Assembly (NCBI RefSeq): GCF_032854445.1
Contig: NC_088300.1
Coordinates: forward strand, 62,720,984 to 62,784,983
DNA length: 64,000 nt
Direction: 5' to 3'
Source of the DNA: Liolophura sinensis
Lineage: Eukaryota; Mollusca; Polyplacophora; Chitonida; Chitonidae
Shown here one piece after another: positions 39,701 to 51,995 of this stretch; the first letter of the stretch is position 1, and each line of letters starts with the position of its first letter. A program made the position numbers and the translations under genes. Under the pieces are notes generated by a model. It was not told the origin of the DNA and did not search any database. It saw only the letters and a list, made by a program, of their open reading frames with translations.

Positions 39701-40310
39701 GCCCAAAATATGACATGCAGTCTTTCTCTCATCCCTCCACATAAGAACATGTATTCTGCTTTTGTACTCTCTCAGATTATCACTTCTTTCTGTTACGCAT
39801 TCCAGTATTTGCAATAACCCAGTTGAAATAGTCTTGCTGGAAGCTTGGAATACGGTAATGTATACAAACTTGCAGTTTTTGTTTCAGTAACTTTGAATCC
39901 ACTGATTCATCCAACAACAAAAATCACTGGCTTTCCTGTTCCTCACGGAAAAAAACTCTCACAAGCACCTCCATGAGGCCTACAGTTCATTACGATAAAC
40001 TGATTATGAGAGAGCATTCATTAAGCAGCACAACAAGGCTTTTCTGTACTCTGTTATCCTCCAGATGGCCACTTTCAAACTGGTAATTCTGAAAAAAAAT
40101 GTTGATTTTCCTTGCATCTAGCAATGGTTAAGACCGCCTTCCCTGTTTGTCAGATTCCAATCTAATCCAGGTCCAGGGGAAACAGCTCTTGTCAAAATTC
40201 CTTTTCTCTTGTATTTGCTTTTTTACCTGGGTATGGGTATATCAAACATATATTTAACCTACCTGATATTGTGTCAGGCTCATTTTATATTCAGATATAA
40301 GGCCAAAGCA

Positions 40311-40573
40311 TGACCGTCTGCAAGTTGCTGACAGATCTTCCCACAAATCCCCAAAGAGGGAGCCAGCATGAGCTGGGCTGTGAGTTCAAGTCCAGCTCAT
40401 GCTGGCTTCCTCTCTGGTTGTACATGGAAGGGTCTGTCAGTAATCTGCATATGGTCAAGGGTTTCCAACTGGCAGTGCCTGGTATCCTCCAGTCATAATG
40501 CTGGCCATCGTCATATAAGTGAATTATTCTTGAGTATGACTTAAAACACCAATCAAATAAATAAATAGATAAA
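40311..40573 (+). mobile_element. SINE with an inverted duplicated 5' segment
   Basis: 40377-40573 is a plus-strand SINE copy from the B-box region (TGAGTTCAAGTCCAGCTC) to the tail. 40311-40376 is an inverted copy of part of the same body. The two meet as AGCCAGCATGAGCTGG, a 15-base spacer and CCAGCTCATGCTGGCT, a perfect 16-bp stem. The whole is flanked by TAAGGCCAAAGCA (40298-40310) and TAAAGCCAAAGCA (40574-40586), so it probably inserted as one unit. Confidence 0.7.
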
Positions 40574-41159
40574 TAAAGCCAAAGCAAAACACTTACCTTG
40601 AAGCAACTGTCAACAGCCCAGATGTACTATTTGAGTATTATAACAACACCCACCATATTAACAACCATTTACAGATGTGGACATCACAAAACTGACAGAA
40701 AAACACAACAACAACAGGTAGATTTTCCCTCCGTTGAGACAATGGAATGAAAATTATTCAAGTTTTGGGTACAGATATGAAACATATGTCAGACCATGTA
40801 TTTGTATGTACAGAATGTAAAATGATCAAATTTAATAAATACATGTATTCCTATTGACGGTGTGTAACTGTCACAACGCACAGTGTGTGTATGTGCATTA
40901 ATTGTCCCTGGCCTTAGGACCTCTTGATCCCAAGAACTTGAAGAATGGCCTCAAGGTCAGAGGTCACTATCTGGATCAGAAGTTGTGTGTAGGGACAACC
41001 CTGTCTTGTGATCATCTGATGACTACATCTCACTGTTATGGACATGTGTAGTGGCAAATGTACAAACATGCTGGTATACAAGTCGCATCTCATTAGGATG
41101 AAATGCTCTACACCTGACAGGCAACAACAACATCAACGACACACAGTGCGTGTACTCAC

Positions 41160-41291
41160 CCGCATGGAGGTAGAGGTCGTTGTTGGAGCTGTGTGTGCTC
41201 ATGGCGTGTGTGCTCATGGTGTGTGGAGACTGACGGAATCCCGACTGAAGCGTCTTGGAGAACGAAGAAGCTCGTTCTTTGACTTCTTTAT
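41160..41291 (-). CDS. OSBPL8: ORP8-like, exon 2
   Basis: The acceptor is TGTTTCAG|AT and the donor CGG|GTGAGTAC. The exon holds 2 + 129 + 1 bases, encoding DKEVKERASSFSKTLQSGFR and then a His/Ser/Thr-rich stretch to residue 71. It contains a 15-bp tandem duplication that makes the repeated pentapeptides MSTHA/MSTHS. Its donor phase 1 joins exon 11066-11139, giving a Gly codon. It is predicted disordered, with no recognisable domain. Its place in the gene is inferred from perfect phase agreement with the exons on both sides. Confidence 0.75.
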
Positions 41292-42506
41292 CTGAAACAC
41301 CCATAATGACATATAACAACATCATTTCAAATGAAATACAGAAAAAACATACATGATTCACTTTCTCTTATCATTCATTACACTGACTCAGGAGCGCTAA
41401 GCCTACATTGCATTCAACATTGACACAACATTGTTGGGGTTTTCTTCAACATTGGCGCATGTCGCAATCAGTATCACAAGCTAGCTATAACCTCTCCTCA
41501 GATTTTTGATGTTGTTGTTTGCATTGTGACACATATATAATGCATACATGCATTTGTCTTCCAGATTTCTGATGTCATTTCCTTCATGTTACATATATAA
41601 TGCATAAATGTAGTTCTGTCGACAATAAAATCTAGCAACAATGACAAATCTCTATCCTTTTGCATACAGTATTACACACAGAAGTAATGTACACGGTTGA
41701 TACAAAGGCTACATGTACACAGCTCAAATTGATCATCAAATCTGCTACATGTATCAGTTGTGACAATGAAATATGTATCAACCGCCTTGGGGTGGACATC
41801 GTTTTAGAAGTATTCATTCCACATGTGGATGAACGTTTATCCCACCACTAAGCTCCATCAAAACAGGTCATCCTTCAGTGTAATCCTTCAGCGTAATCAT
41901 TCAACAAGATATCTGTAGCTGGCACATGTACATGTATGCACCTGTCAACAGGTGTTAACTTGTATCAGAGTGGCACACTTCAGGAGATCCTTCAAATGCA
42001 GTTTCTGATCATAGTATACACAGTACATAATACATGTAGTGGTTGTGAAGAAAAACATTTTATCCCTGACACTACATGTATATCTCTTCATTCCAATCAC
42101 AGGAAATGGACTGGCAGGTAACGACACAAACATAAATGTCACATACTTCACTGAAACAGGAAAATATAAATGCCATACATGTACATTTCACTGATTCAGG
42201 AAATGCACAGGTCGGCTTTGTTGTAAACAGCATGTACAAGTATTTACACGGCATACAGGTAATGCAGTCTGCTAGTGGCATAAAAGTCAAAACTAAATAT
42301 GATATCTATAGCATACATCCTAGTCTATTCAGAACAAGCAATGGAGTAAGAAAACAAAACAAACATCAGCCTTGACAACAGCTGCATTTACACACAATGG
42401 ACTGTGTAATGTTTTGGAAACCTTGCAATTGTCGCTTTATGTTTAGCCACCCAGTGATGTTTAGTAAACTGGAACGTACTGAGCAAACTTTCAAGTCCTG
42501 TTAAAT

Positions 42507-42722
42507 TGCTGTATTTCACCTAAAGTTTGGTACTGTATGCCAAATGCTCTTTCAGAAGGATAAAGGCCATAAAATTACACATTTGAGGCCATCACTTAGG
42601 TTTTTCTGACAAAAAAAAAATCATCAAACTTCACGAAGAACTCTTAAGTATGATCTGATTAATCGCAATCAAGCAAAATGTGTCCCCTGAAAAAAGCTAA
42701 CCTTTAGGTGAATTAAAGTACA
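42507..42722. mobile_element. MITE family C, copy 2
   Basis: Left end CTGTATTTCACCTAAAGTTT, right end AACCTTTAGGTGAATTAAAG then TA. The interior resembles 54366-54569, sharing the TTAGAAG/CAGAAGGA...AAGGCC region and AATC..AATCAAGC.AAATG near the right end. Confidence 0.65.
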
Positions 42723-43630
42723 ATGTACATGTATATATTGCACAATGATATAGGCTGTCTAATCAAAATAACTTGTTTGTAGACAGCATTTGTCAGATTT
42801 CCAGACTAACTGTTTGATTTGGCCTGGTAAATCATTCCCTACAAATTATACAACATTAATGATACCACCATGCAGTCTGGCTGTTTGTGATTAGAGTTAG
42901 GGTTGTGCGCTTCTTGTTCATTAATACCTATTAGGCTGATTGAACCATCAGGCTTTAATATGCAGCCACCACGAACAATTATACACATACACACCAGCCT
43001 CAGTGACCAGATTCCAGCTGGTAAATGGACTAGGGCAAACAAAGCACTAACTGTGGCTTTAGTAGCTGAATGCCGTCAATAGTCAGGTCAGCTGAGGGAC
43101 AAAAGCTGGCAGTGTTGAACTTACAGGGACTGGTCTAGACAGAGCAACACCAGGTCATGCAGAAATAGAAGAGGGTTCTTGCAGTGTTTGTCTGAAATAA
43201 TTAAACACGTGCAGGTCATAATCTTCTTCCAGGTTGGCCTTAAGTTTCATGCTGCCTTCAGCACATAAACTGAATCCTGAATCAGGTCAAGACAAGGGTA
43301 ATGACCTTACTAGTGTACATGTACCTGAACATGGGCCTCAAGGATATGCTCACCATAAACTTAGTCTGCTGTACCCCAACTCCACATCACTATAGCAGGT
43401 GTCACCATCACCATCAGCTATCAACTTTTATTAGGTCCAGTTAACACAAATCAATGCTATAACCCCACACCTTCTCAGTTTTGAGAGGAAAGTTTATGAG
43501 ATATATGTAATATGTACAGGACCTAAAATTTTCGCCTTTATGGAGTGTATTTTTAGAGGCAAAGAAAAGTGGGAAAACGGAATTTCTGGTGCTGACACCT
43601 AGATTTCCCCAGCAGGCTGTAACATCTTAC

Positions 43631-43808
43631 CCAGGGCCATACCCACGGCAAACCTACGACCATCCGCAGGTTGATGCCGACCTTTCCATGTACGACCAGA
43701 GAGGACGCCAACATGAGCTGGACTCGATCTGACAGCGACACCATTGATGAGAGGCTAATGGGTCACTGTCCTCCACTAGCTTACTGACCACTAGGCCATG
43801 GAGGCCTC
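43631..43808 (-). mobile_element. Degenerate SINE (head and body)
   Basis: Aligns with the main SINE from CGACCATCCGCAGGTTG to the tRNA-like head (TAGGCCATGGAGGCCTC). The tail domain is missing or too diverged, the opposite of the truncated copies. Confidence 0.6.
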
Positions 43809-44185
43809 TATTGTCCTGAGATGTTCACTTACAAAAGGACTATTAACTCAACATGAGAAATTCAGTTCCATGAAATTCATAACTGTAAGCAAATCCTTTC
43901 TCCAGATTTTTCATTAATGGATGGATATACACATTACAATAATGTTAAATATGCTCTTCAGCAAATTGGCCAAGGGATAAAAATGCTGAAAATCATTGTG
44001 ACATTTAGTTCCTGCATGTGCCAATCTGGAGACATGTAGCTATGAACTCAACACCTGAACTTAATCATGGATATAAATTTTAATAATTTGGGAGGACGAT
44101 AACATTCACTCAAAGTTATTTGATCTTTATCGTCGCCGGAATGGAACAGACTGATGAGCACAATCCTCAGGGGTATATCAGAAGT

Positions 44186-44395
44186 CAATGTTTTCACATA
44201 TGAAAGATCAACTTTCAGTGCAATTTATGCACAATTTTAAGTTGATTTTGAATACAAAACAACATTGGTGGGATTGGCCAATTTCAGAGTTTCACAAAAA
44301 GTATAACTTTAATATAAAATTTAAAGATAATACCTTCAGAATATGCTTGAGTAAAAACTTTTGAAAACGTGTGATAAGGTTGAAGAATGACGGTA
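44186..44395. mobile_element. MITE family B, copy 3 (inverted)
   Basis: Contains AACTTTCAGTGCAATTTATG and TTTTAAGTTGATTTTG, the reverse complement of the family B interior, and ends AAGGTTGAAGAATGACGGTA. Ends are decayed. Confidence 0.55.
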
Positions 44396-46337
44396 CATGT
44401 TACAACATGTAAAATCTACAGATGCAACATATTGAGATCAACTTACTTGGTATATCATTATATATACCAGCCATCCAGACCGGGCAATATAACTACGTGT
44501 GAACACGATCAAACTAGAATGATTTAATTGAGATCAGCAGCAATGATGAGTTTATTATATCGGAAGAGACATTTTTAGATCAACAGATCTACATACATTA
44601 CTGAAGTATATCATCAATATACTATCTATAAACTGAGTTCTTAAACAGCCCTTACGCCACAGGCCATGAGAATTAATAAGACACAGCTTTCACATTGCAT
44701 GTTTCGTACCAGTTATGAGGGAGTTTCAAATGACATGAAATTTAACAAGGCAATCCTTACAACTGAATGTGATGTGTAATTTTTTTTTCCACACCATGTA
44801 GAAGCATGCCACATATCACATCAAACCCGTATAAATCTGCACTTTTATCTCTTCTGGGATAAATTAAATATATACTCTATCATCATTAGAGAATGTGGTG
44901 TGGGGAAGAAAGCCATGTATGTGATTCCCAGGCCTATTTCACATTGAATTTCAAAGAAAACATCATTTCTCTTCAAATCTGAGACTTTTTTTTACCCACA
45001 ATGTGAACTAAAAGCAGCCTTCAATGATGTCACTATATGAAGTCACTAACGAAAAAGCAAAAAACTATACATTATTGATTCATACTCCCTTTGGCCAGTG
45101 CATGTACAAATATTCTGAAAGCCTTGATAAGGTATTCCTGAATCAACAGCACACCCACAATCAATAAACCTTTCAATAGTTCTTATCTTTGGTTAAACAC
45201 ATACATTTTGAATGCATACTGCAACTGCTGCATCAGAGACAAATTCTTCAAAATTCAATCACTCCTGTGTTCGTTACCAACTACACAATCAAACTCAATA
45301 CCAGAAATGATTTCTCTTTGATAAACAGAGTATGAAAACCTGGATTTTGTGGTCATGTAAATTAATAACATGGTACAGTAGTTATATAAAATTAGACAAG
45401 TCCACGTACATGTATGCATCACTTTAACAAACTCATGGCCTCATGAGAGAGAAGTTCAAATCTATTAATTCGATCTCATTTGATCGGAGGGGCATATCTT
45501 CAACCTGGGTTAAAAGACTCAATACTGATATTGTCCATCTACATTTGATTGTGTTCTTTGTTCTTGTTTATGTCTGGTATAATTTCCACCTACCTCATAA
45601 TTTCTAGAGCCAACTTGAAATGTTTTAACGATTTTTTTCTTAAAAAAACGTCTCTAATAGTGGAAACAAAATTCATGCTTGCTTGTCAAATCACAAAATT
45701 TATTTAACGTCAAAGTGAATATCAAACAATTGGTTCAGCTTGGACGGTTTTCTATCTTTTATTTGTATTATTTCAACATTGTCTTTAACAAGCTAACATG
45801 ATCCCAGTAATGTTAACATAGTGTTGCATAACTGGAAGTGCCGTCAATGAAAGTACAACGACCATATCATCCCAGCGAATGTGTCAAGGAATCACTCAGA
45901 TTATGCCAAACACTATCATGTGCTGAGAACCAAATCAGAAAGTACAGATCAGAGGTCAGAAGACTTATGAGTGCTCGGCACTGTATGGAGGACTGTATCC
46001 TGGTCTCCTGATTATGAGATGTATGCTGCAATCATTAGGCAGACTACAATGTAGGGTTGCCAAGGACTACTGTGATTTGTTAATGTAGTCAATTCAAAGC
46101 ACATGTACCTTAATGAACACATATCTATATGAATTCTTTATACGCAAGTACATCAATGGGTCTCATTCACGTAGCTTAAAAATCAATTCTCTGGGTGATA
46201 GCAATCAGAAAACTTTTCCCACTGACCTTAATGATGAGTTTAATACACAGGTTGTACACAGTGCAATCAAAGGCAGTAGTTGGATACTTCAGAGCAGACT
46301 TGACAGTTACATATGCACGGCACATCAGTGCAATCAC

Positions 46338-46338
<1 letters not shown>

Positions 46339-46372
<34 letters not shown>
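46339..46372. repeat. 34-base C homopolymer
   Basis: An uninterrupted run of 34 C, followed by GCCAGCCCC. The opposite (gene-sense) strand is poly-G and could form G-quadruplex structures. Open frames over it encode poly-Pro or poly-Gly and are artefacts. True length may differ, because such runs are error-prone in sequencing. Confidence 0.9.
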
Positions 46373-46373
<1 letters not shown>

Positions 46374-46970
46374 CCAGCCCCACAAATAAAGGTCAGCATC
46401 TGTGAGCGCGAGAACCTGCACTAATAATGGATTAAACTTTGGAGCTGGAATAAAAAGATACCAGAACACAGCTTGTCTGAATGGCGATGTAATCTACTCT
46501 ACAAATACTTACTGAAGGCAACCGCTACGGTATCGATCTCGACTAAAAATACGAGCTTTTGATGCCAACTACACAGCACCTGTATTCAGTGAAGTTTATT
46601 CCCCTTTAAGTCTGTGAACAAGGTGAGCTGGTTTCATAATGTTGTACAGGTACAATGTACATGTAACTTGACAACTGGACCTCTCATCCTTAGCTTTCGT
46701 CTCTGACATCTAACAGTCCTTTTACAGTTGGCAACTTCAAAAACTTCTTTCAAGTGCGACCATGTTGACATTTATCCTTAAAAATGTTTAAGAAGGGGAC
46801 GACAGACTGATTTACATGTATATGTATATATGTAGTTAAAAAGACCTCTCTCACTGTATGAACAGGTACAATAGAAAGTCTGTTTCACAGACAGCACAGT
46901 ACTATGATGTCCCAGTAAATTCAGAATCTAACTTGCAACGACAAAAAAAAATTAAAGCTGTTATCCAACT

Positions 46971-47018
46971 GGGGTCCAACTGGTGTTGCTGGGGTCCAAC
47001 TGGTGTTGCTGGGGTCCA
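46971..47018. repeat. 20-bp tandem repeat, about 2.4 copies
   Basis: Unit GGGGTCCAACTGGTGTTGCT, with perfect repeats. Confidence 0.85.
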
Positions 47019-47077
47019 TGCCACTAGTCTTTTACTGCTTCTCGTAGCCTGGCGTTCATAGAATTCATGACAATGGG

Positions 47078-47350
47078 TTTATTTATTTATTTATTTGATT
47101 GGTGTTTTATGCCGTACTCAAGAATATTTCACTTATACGACGGCGGCCAGCATTATGGTGGGTGGAAACCGGGCACAGTCCGGGGGAAACTCACGACCAT
47201 CCGCAGGTTTGCTGGCAGACCTTCCCACTTACGGCTGGAGAGGAAGCCAGCATGAGCTGGACTTGAACTCACAGCGACCGCATTGGTGAGAGGCTCCTGG
47301 GTCATAACGCTGCGCTAGCGCGCTAACCGACTGAGCCACGGAGGCCCCCC
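47078..47350 (-). mobile_element. tRNA-derived SINE, full length and intact
   Basis: 273 bp from the TTTATTTA-type 3' end to the GGGGGCCTCCGTGGCTCAGT head. Flanked by a perfect 12-bp target-site duplication, CATGACAATGGG, at 47066-47077 and 47351-47362. It has intact A and B boxes on the minus strand and serves as the reference copy in this window. Confidence 0.93.
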
Positions 47351-49161
47351 CATGACAATGGGAAAAACATCATACATCATACTGGGGGTTTTACATCATA
47401 CTTCAAATTTTTGATGGTCTTTTGGTCTTAACCTGAAAACTATACAAGTACAAAAATAATTCTTACAGATTTGTAATCCTGACATAAAGCAGTACTAGAC
47501 AGTGTGTTAATTTAATCATTTTGAGCAGTTTTTAGATTTGACCTACTTTTAAGCTAATTTCATTCGTCAGTTACAACACAACTTGCATCCACCTAAAACT
47601 TGCAATTGAAATTTTATCCAAAGACGATTAGCTGTTCTACAGAAACAGATGGTTTAAGCTTATCAATAAAAATTCAAAATGGCTGCTAAACCACGTGAAA
47701 CTGTACAAAACACCAAAAGCTGCTTCATATGTCCGTTATTGCCAAGTTTGTTATTTTTCTACCTTTACCGGTTTAACGGAGTTTGCATAGCTGACTATGA
47801 AAAAAAAATAAGTTTTTAAACGCATTTTAATGGCAAAACTATCAGTCGTAGTCCCACAGTCCTAGTCAAAAACCACTGTTGTTTCCAGCAGGTCAAACTA
47901 ATTGCTATCATGGTTTTTTTTTTTTCAAAATTTAGGCACAAGTCATCATGTGACCAAAACGACCAATGACGAACTTCCACAAAAAAACATTTTTTTTCTA
48001 GATTTGCATACTTCTCCAATATAGCTGAAAAGTGGATCACAGGTGGGTAAAATTTTATAATTCAGCCGGTACATCTAGCCCAAGTGATTTGGCCATGAAT
48101 GTCTAGAAAGTTAACAGCTGTGACACGCCATTTTCTCATGAATGTAAAATAAAAACAGTTGTTTATAACAGAGAAGAACAAAAATAATCTGTAGTGAGAA
48201 CAATAGTCTTTCAAGCGAAGCCTGGAAGCTTAATAATAATCTCAACAATTTCAAGAGGTGTCCCGCCAGGATATTAGTGTGGACCCCTACAAATATCCAT
48301 TATCAGACATGCAATGAGACATGTAATCAATTTACATGCATGTACACCTTCCTAAAATTCAGCACTGAGAGGTTAGAGCAAGGAAACAGGACTGGCTGGC
48401 CCCATGTCAGTATAATTTGACTGGGGTGTCAAGTCCGGTACGTTAGGCATGATACTTCAGTGGTGGCTGCATTTTGGTGGCGTGGATTCATCCTGCCACA
48501 AGAAGACGCACTATACAGATATGTATGTTCTCCATGTACACAATTCTAATGACTCCTCATCACTGTATGGCTGAAAAACTGCCAAGTACGATGCAAAAAC
48601 CCAGGCATGCATACAAACCTACTTCTCATAATGGTTCATCACGTACATGTACCTTGAAACAGAACAATAGATGTTACTTACACAGAGGCTTCATTTGTCA
48701 GGTATAAACATCATTATCACCCCCTGGATACAGACATCAACAAAACTTTACCTGTAGCAACTATATTTATTATAGGGAAAAGAAAAGTTATTCGCCCAGG
48801 CCTTATAATCATCGATTGATAAAGTCCTATATGTACATCATAGCCATTGCAGTCAGGTGTTTACAGTGACTGGTATGTACATTGCTTAGACTGAGCCACA
48901 AAATATTACTTATTTACACTCAGTCCACAATAAAATTAATTAAAGCTTTTAAAAATGTTAAAGTGTAAGCTTTTAGCACGACATGTAAACCCTTAACAAA
49001 AAGCCAAGTTTCAAACCAAAAAAAGTTGATTGATGACTAAAACTGCAGAATAAAAGCACTGAGCGAAATAAATTAATGTATATGTGGGTATTGGGGAGCA
49101 ATCCATTTTAGGGCTTGGAACATAAGTGTAATTTAAGCACAATTTTGCATCCCAGGAATTT

Positions 49162-51030
49162 AGCCTGATACACCCTATGTAACACCCGGTACATCCTATG
49201 CAACCTCTCATACACTTATATCCTCATACATGTACATAATATGCAATACCTCATACTTCCTTATACAGCTTTTTATTTTCATACAGATGAGTATTTAGCC
49301 TGATACATCCCATGTAACCTCTCATACACTTATATCCTCATACATGTACATCATATGCAATACTTCATACTTCCCTATACAGCTTTTTGTTTTCATACAG
49401 ATGTGCATTTAGCCTGATACACCCTATGTAATACCTGGTACATCCTATGCAACCTCTCATACACTTATATCCTCATACATGTACATAATATGCAATACTT
49501 CATACTTCCCTATACAGCTTTTTGTTTTCATACAGATGTGCATTTAGCCTGATACACCCTATGTAATACCCGATACATCATATGCAACCTCTCATACACT
49601 TATATCCTCATACATGTACATAATATGCAATACCTCATACTTCCTTATACAGCTTTTTGTTTTCATACAGATGAGTATTTAGCCTGATACACCCTATGTA
49701 ACACCCGGGACATCCTACGCAACCTCTCATACACTTATATCCTCATACATGTACATAATATGCAATACTTCATACTTCCCTATACAGCTTTTTGTTTTCA
49801 TACAGATGTGCATTTAGCCTGATACACCCTATGTAATACCTGGTACATCCTATGCAACCTCTCATACACTTATATCCTCATACATGTACATAATATGCAA
49901 TACTTCATACTTCCTTATACAGCTTTTTGTTTTCATACAGATGTGCATTTAGCCTGATACACCCTATGTAATACCTGGTACATCCTATGCAACCTCTCAT
50001 ACACTTATATCCTCATACATGTACATCATATGCAAATACCTCATACTTCCTTATACAGCTTTTTGTTTTCATACAGATGTGCATTTAGCCTGATACACCC
50101 TATGTAACACCTGGGACATCCTATGCAACCTCTCATACACTTATATCCTCATACATGTACATCATATGCAAATACCTCATACTTCTTTATGCAGCTTTTT
50201 GTTTTCATACAGATGTGCATTTAGCCTGATACACCCTATGTAACACCCGGGACATCCTATGCAACCTCTCATACACTTATATCCTCATACATGTACATCA
50301 TATGCAAATACCTCATACTTCCTTATACAGCTTTTTGTTTTCATACAGATCTGCATTTAGCCTGATACACCCTATGTAACACCTGGGACATCCTATGCAA
50401 CCTCTCATACACTTATATCCTCATGCATGTACATCATATGCAAATACCTCATACTTCCTTATACAGCTTTTTGTTTTCATACAGATGTGCATTTAGCCTG
50501 ATACACCCTATGTAACACCCGGGACATCCTATGCAACCTCTCATACACTTATATCCTCATACATGTACATCATATGCAAATACCTCATACTTCCTTATAC
50601 AGCTTTTTGTTTTCATACAGATGTGCATTTAGCCTGATACACCCTATGTAATACCCGATACATCCTATGCAACCTCTCATACACTTATATCCTCATACAT
50701 GTACATCATATGCAAATACCTCATACTTCTTTATGCAGCTTTTTGTTTTCATACAGATGTGCATTTAGCCTGATACACCCTATGTAACACCTGGGACATC
50801 CTATGCAACCTCTCATACACTTATATCCTCATACATGTACATCATATGCAAATACCTCATACTTCCTTATACAGCTTTTTGTTTTCATACAGATGTGCAT
50901 TTAGCCTGATACACCCTATGTAACACCCGGGGACATCCTATGCAACCTCTCATACACTTATATCCTCATGCATGTACATCATATGCAATACCTCATACTT
51001 CTTTATGCAGCTTTTTGTTTTCATGCAGAT
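49162..51030. repeat. Satellite array, 135/136-bp units, 14 copies
   Basis: Units start AGCCTGATACACCCTATGTA at 49162, 49297, 49411, 49546, 49681, 49816, 49951, 50087, 50223, 50359, 50495, 50631, 50767 and 50903. The second unit has a 21-bp deletion. The left half has 135-bp units with TGCAATAC; most of the right half has 136-bp units with TGCAAATACC. Each unit ends in CAGCTTTTTGTTTTCATACA. No coding potential. Confidence 0.95.
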
Positions 51031-51789
51031 GTTCCAACTAATAATATGTCCAAAATTGTTAACATGGCTCTCTGCACAACATGTACTAGCAATGTTAACT
51101 CAGCCTTTTGATAAATGGGAAAGAAACATGGCAAAATTATGACTGGAGCATTGAATGAATCAGGTATAACACTTTCCAGATCATGTTTGTATCTGGATCA
51201 ATCAGCTCTACATGTACATAATGTATGTCGCTTTAAGCGCTACAATTAAAGCTGGTGATAACTGTTAATAATGTTGTCTGGAATGAGAGAACAACAATGC
51301 ACGAAACTCCAGGCTGATGAGTCATACACCAATTGTTCATTGAGGACGCAAATGTCAACCAGAGCTAAAATTGTGTAATTTTGGCATGGAAGCCCGTGTT
51401 AGGTTAGCTCAGAACAAGTTCTATTATTGGAAACAATTGGCCTATACGCGTCACGAGACAATCAAATTTTAAATCTTCTACACCAAAGCATGTAATACAA
51501 TACACTATAATAATACATTTAACCCACTTTAAAAACAGATCATCTGACTGGAATGTATTTCTGCTGCATGTGACACTATACTTGCTAGGCAAACTGGCTT
51601 AAAGTTGCATTGCGACTAGTGAATTCCCGCAACATGGGGTGATTTTTTCAATACCAATGTATACATCCAAGTAGTTTGTTCATAAATGTAAGTTTTAACA
51701 CGATCTTGACATGAACAACAAGATACAGTAAATACACCGTTGACGACAGTTCACAACAGCTAGTATACTTGCAGTTGCTCGTGTCATTA

Positions 51790-51995
51790 TTTTATCTATT
51801 TATCGTTTAAGGTAATAGTCAATAATTTTTCTCTAATATAAAGGAAGATGAGTTTTACTCAAGGAAACTGGAGTGCCTAGGGTAAACCACCTGCCCTGGC
51901 AAGCTGATCGATTTTATGAACTTTCCCATGTCTGATTCAAACACAAATTTGCACATGATCATGGAGGAAGACAAGTGGTCCTCAATGAACACATG
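51790..51995 (-). repeat. SINE-like family 2 copy
   Basis: Contains AGGAAACTGGAGTGCCTAGG, GTAAACCACCTGCCCTGGCA and GGAAGACAAGTGGTCCTCAA. The last motif recurs near 22640 (GGCAAGTGGTCTTCA), which may mark the other end of the family. Confidence 0.45.

Larger units (their letters stand above)
11140..41159 (-). other. Intron 2 of the main transcript (contains the alternative exon)
   Basis: A 30-kb intron. Between the listed repeats I see no recognisable coding exons other than 13794-14040. Large stretches without nameable content are 11140-13793, 16200-20350, 20543-22950, 27036-29510, 29640-31740, 31900-34410 and 36710-40290. They may hold regulatory DNA, but nothing in the sequence alone supports a specific call. 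Confidence 0.75.

Noticed and set aside
46113-46469. Poly-proline and poly-glycine frames
   Set aside because: Both are translations of the 34-base C tract.
49162-51030. CRISPR-like array of repeats
   Set aside because: The 135-136 bp units are contiguous, with no unique spacers, and the DNA is eukaryotic.
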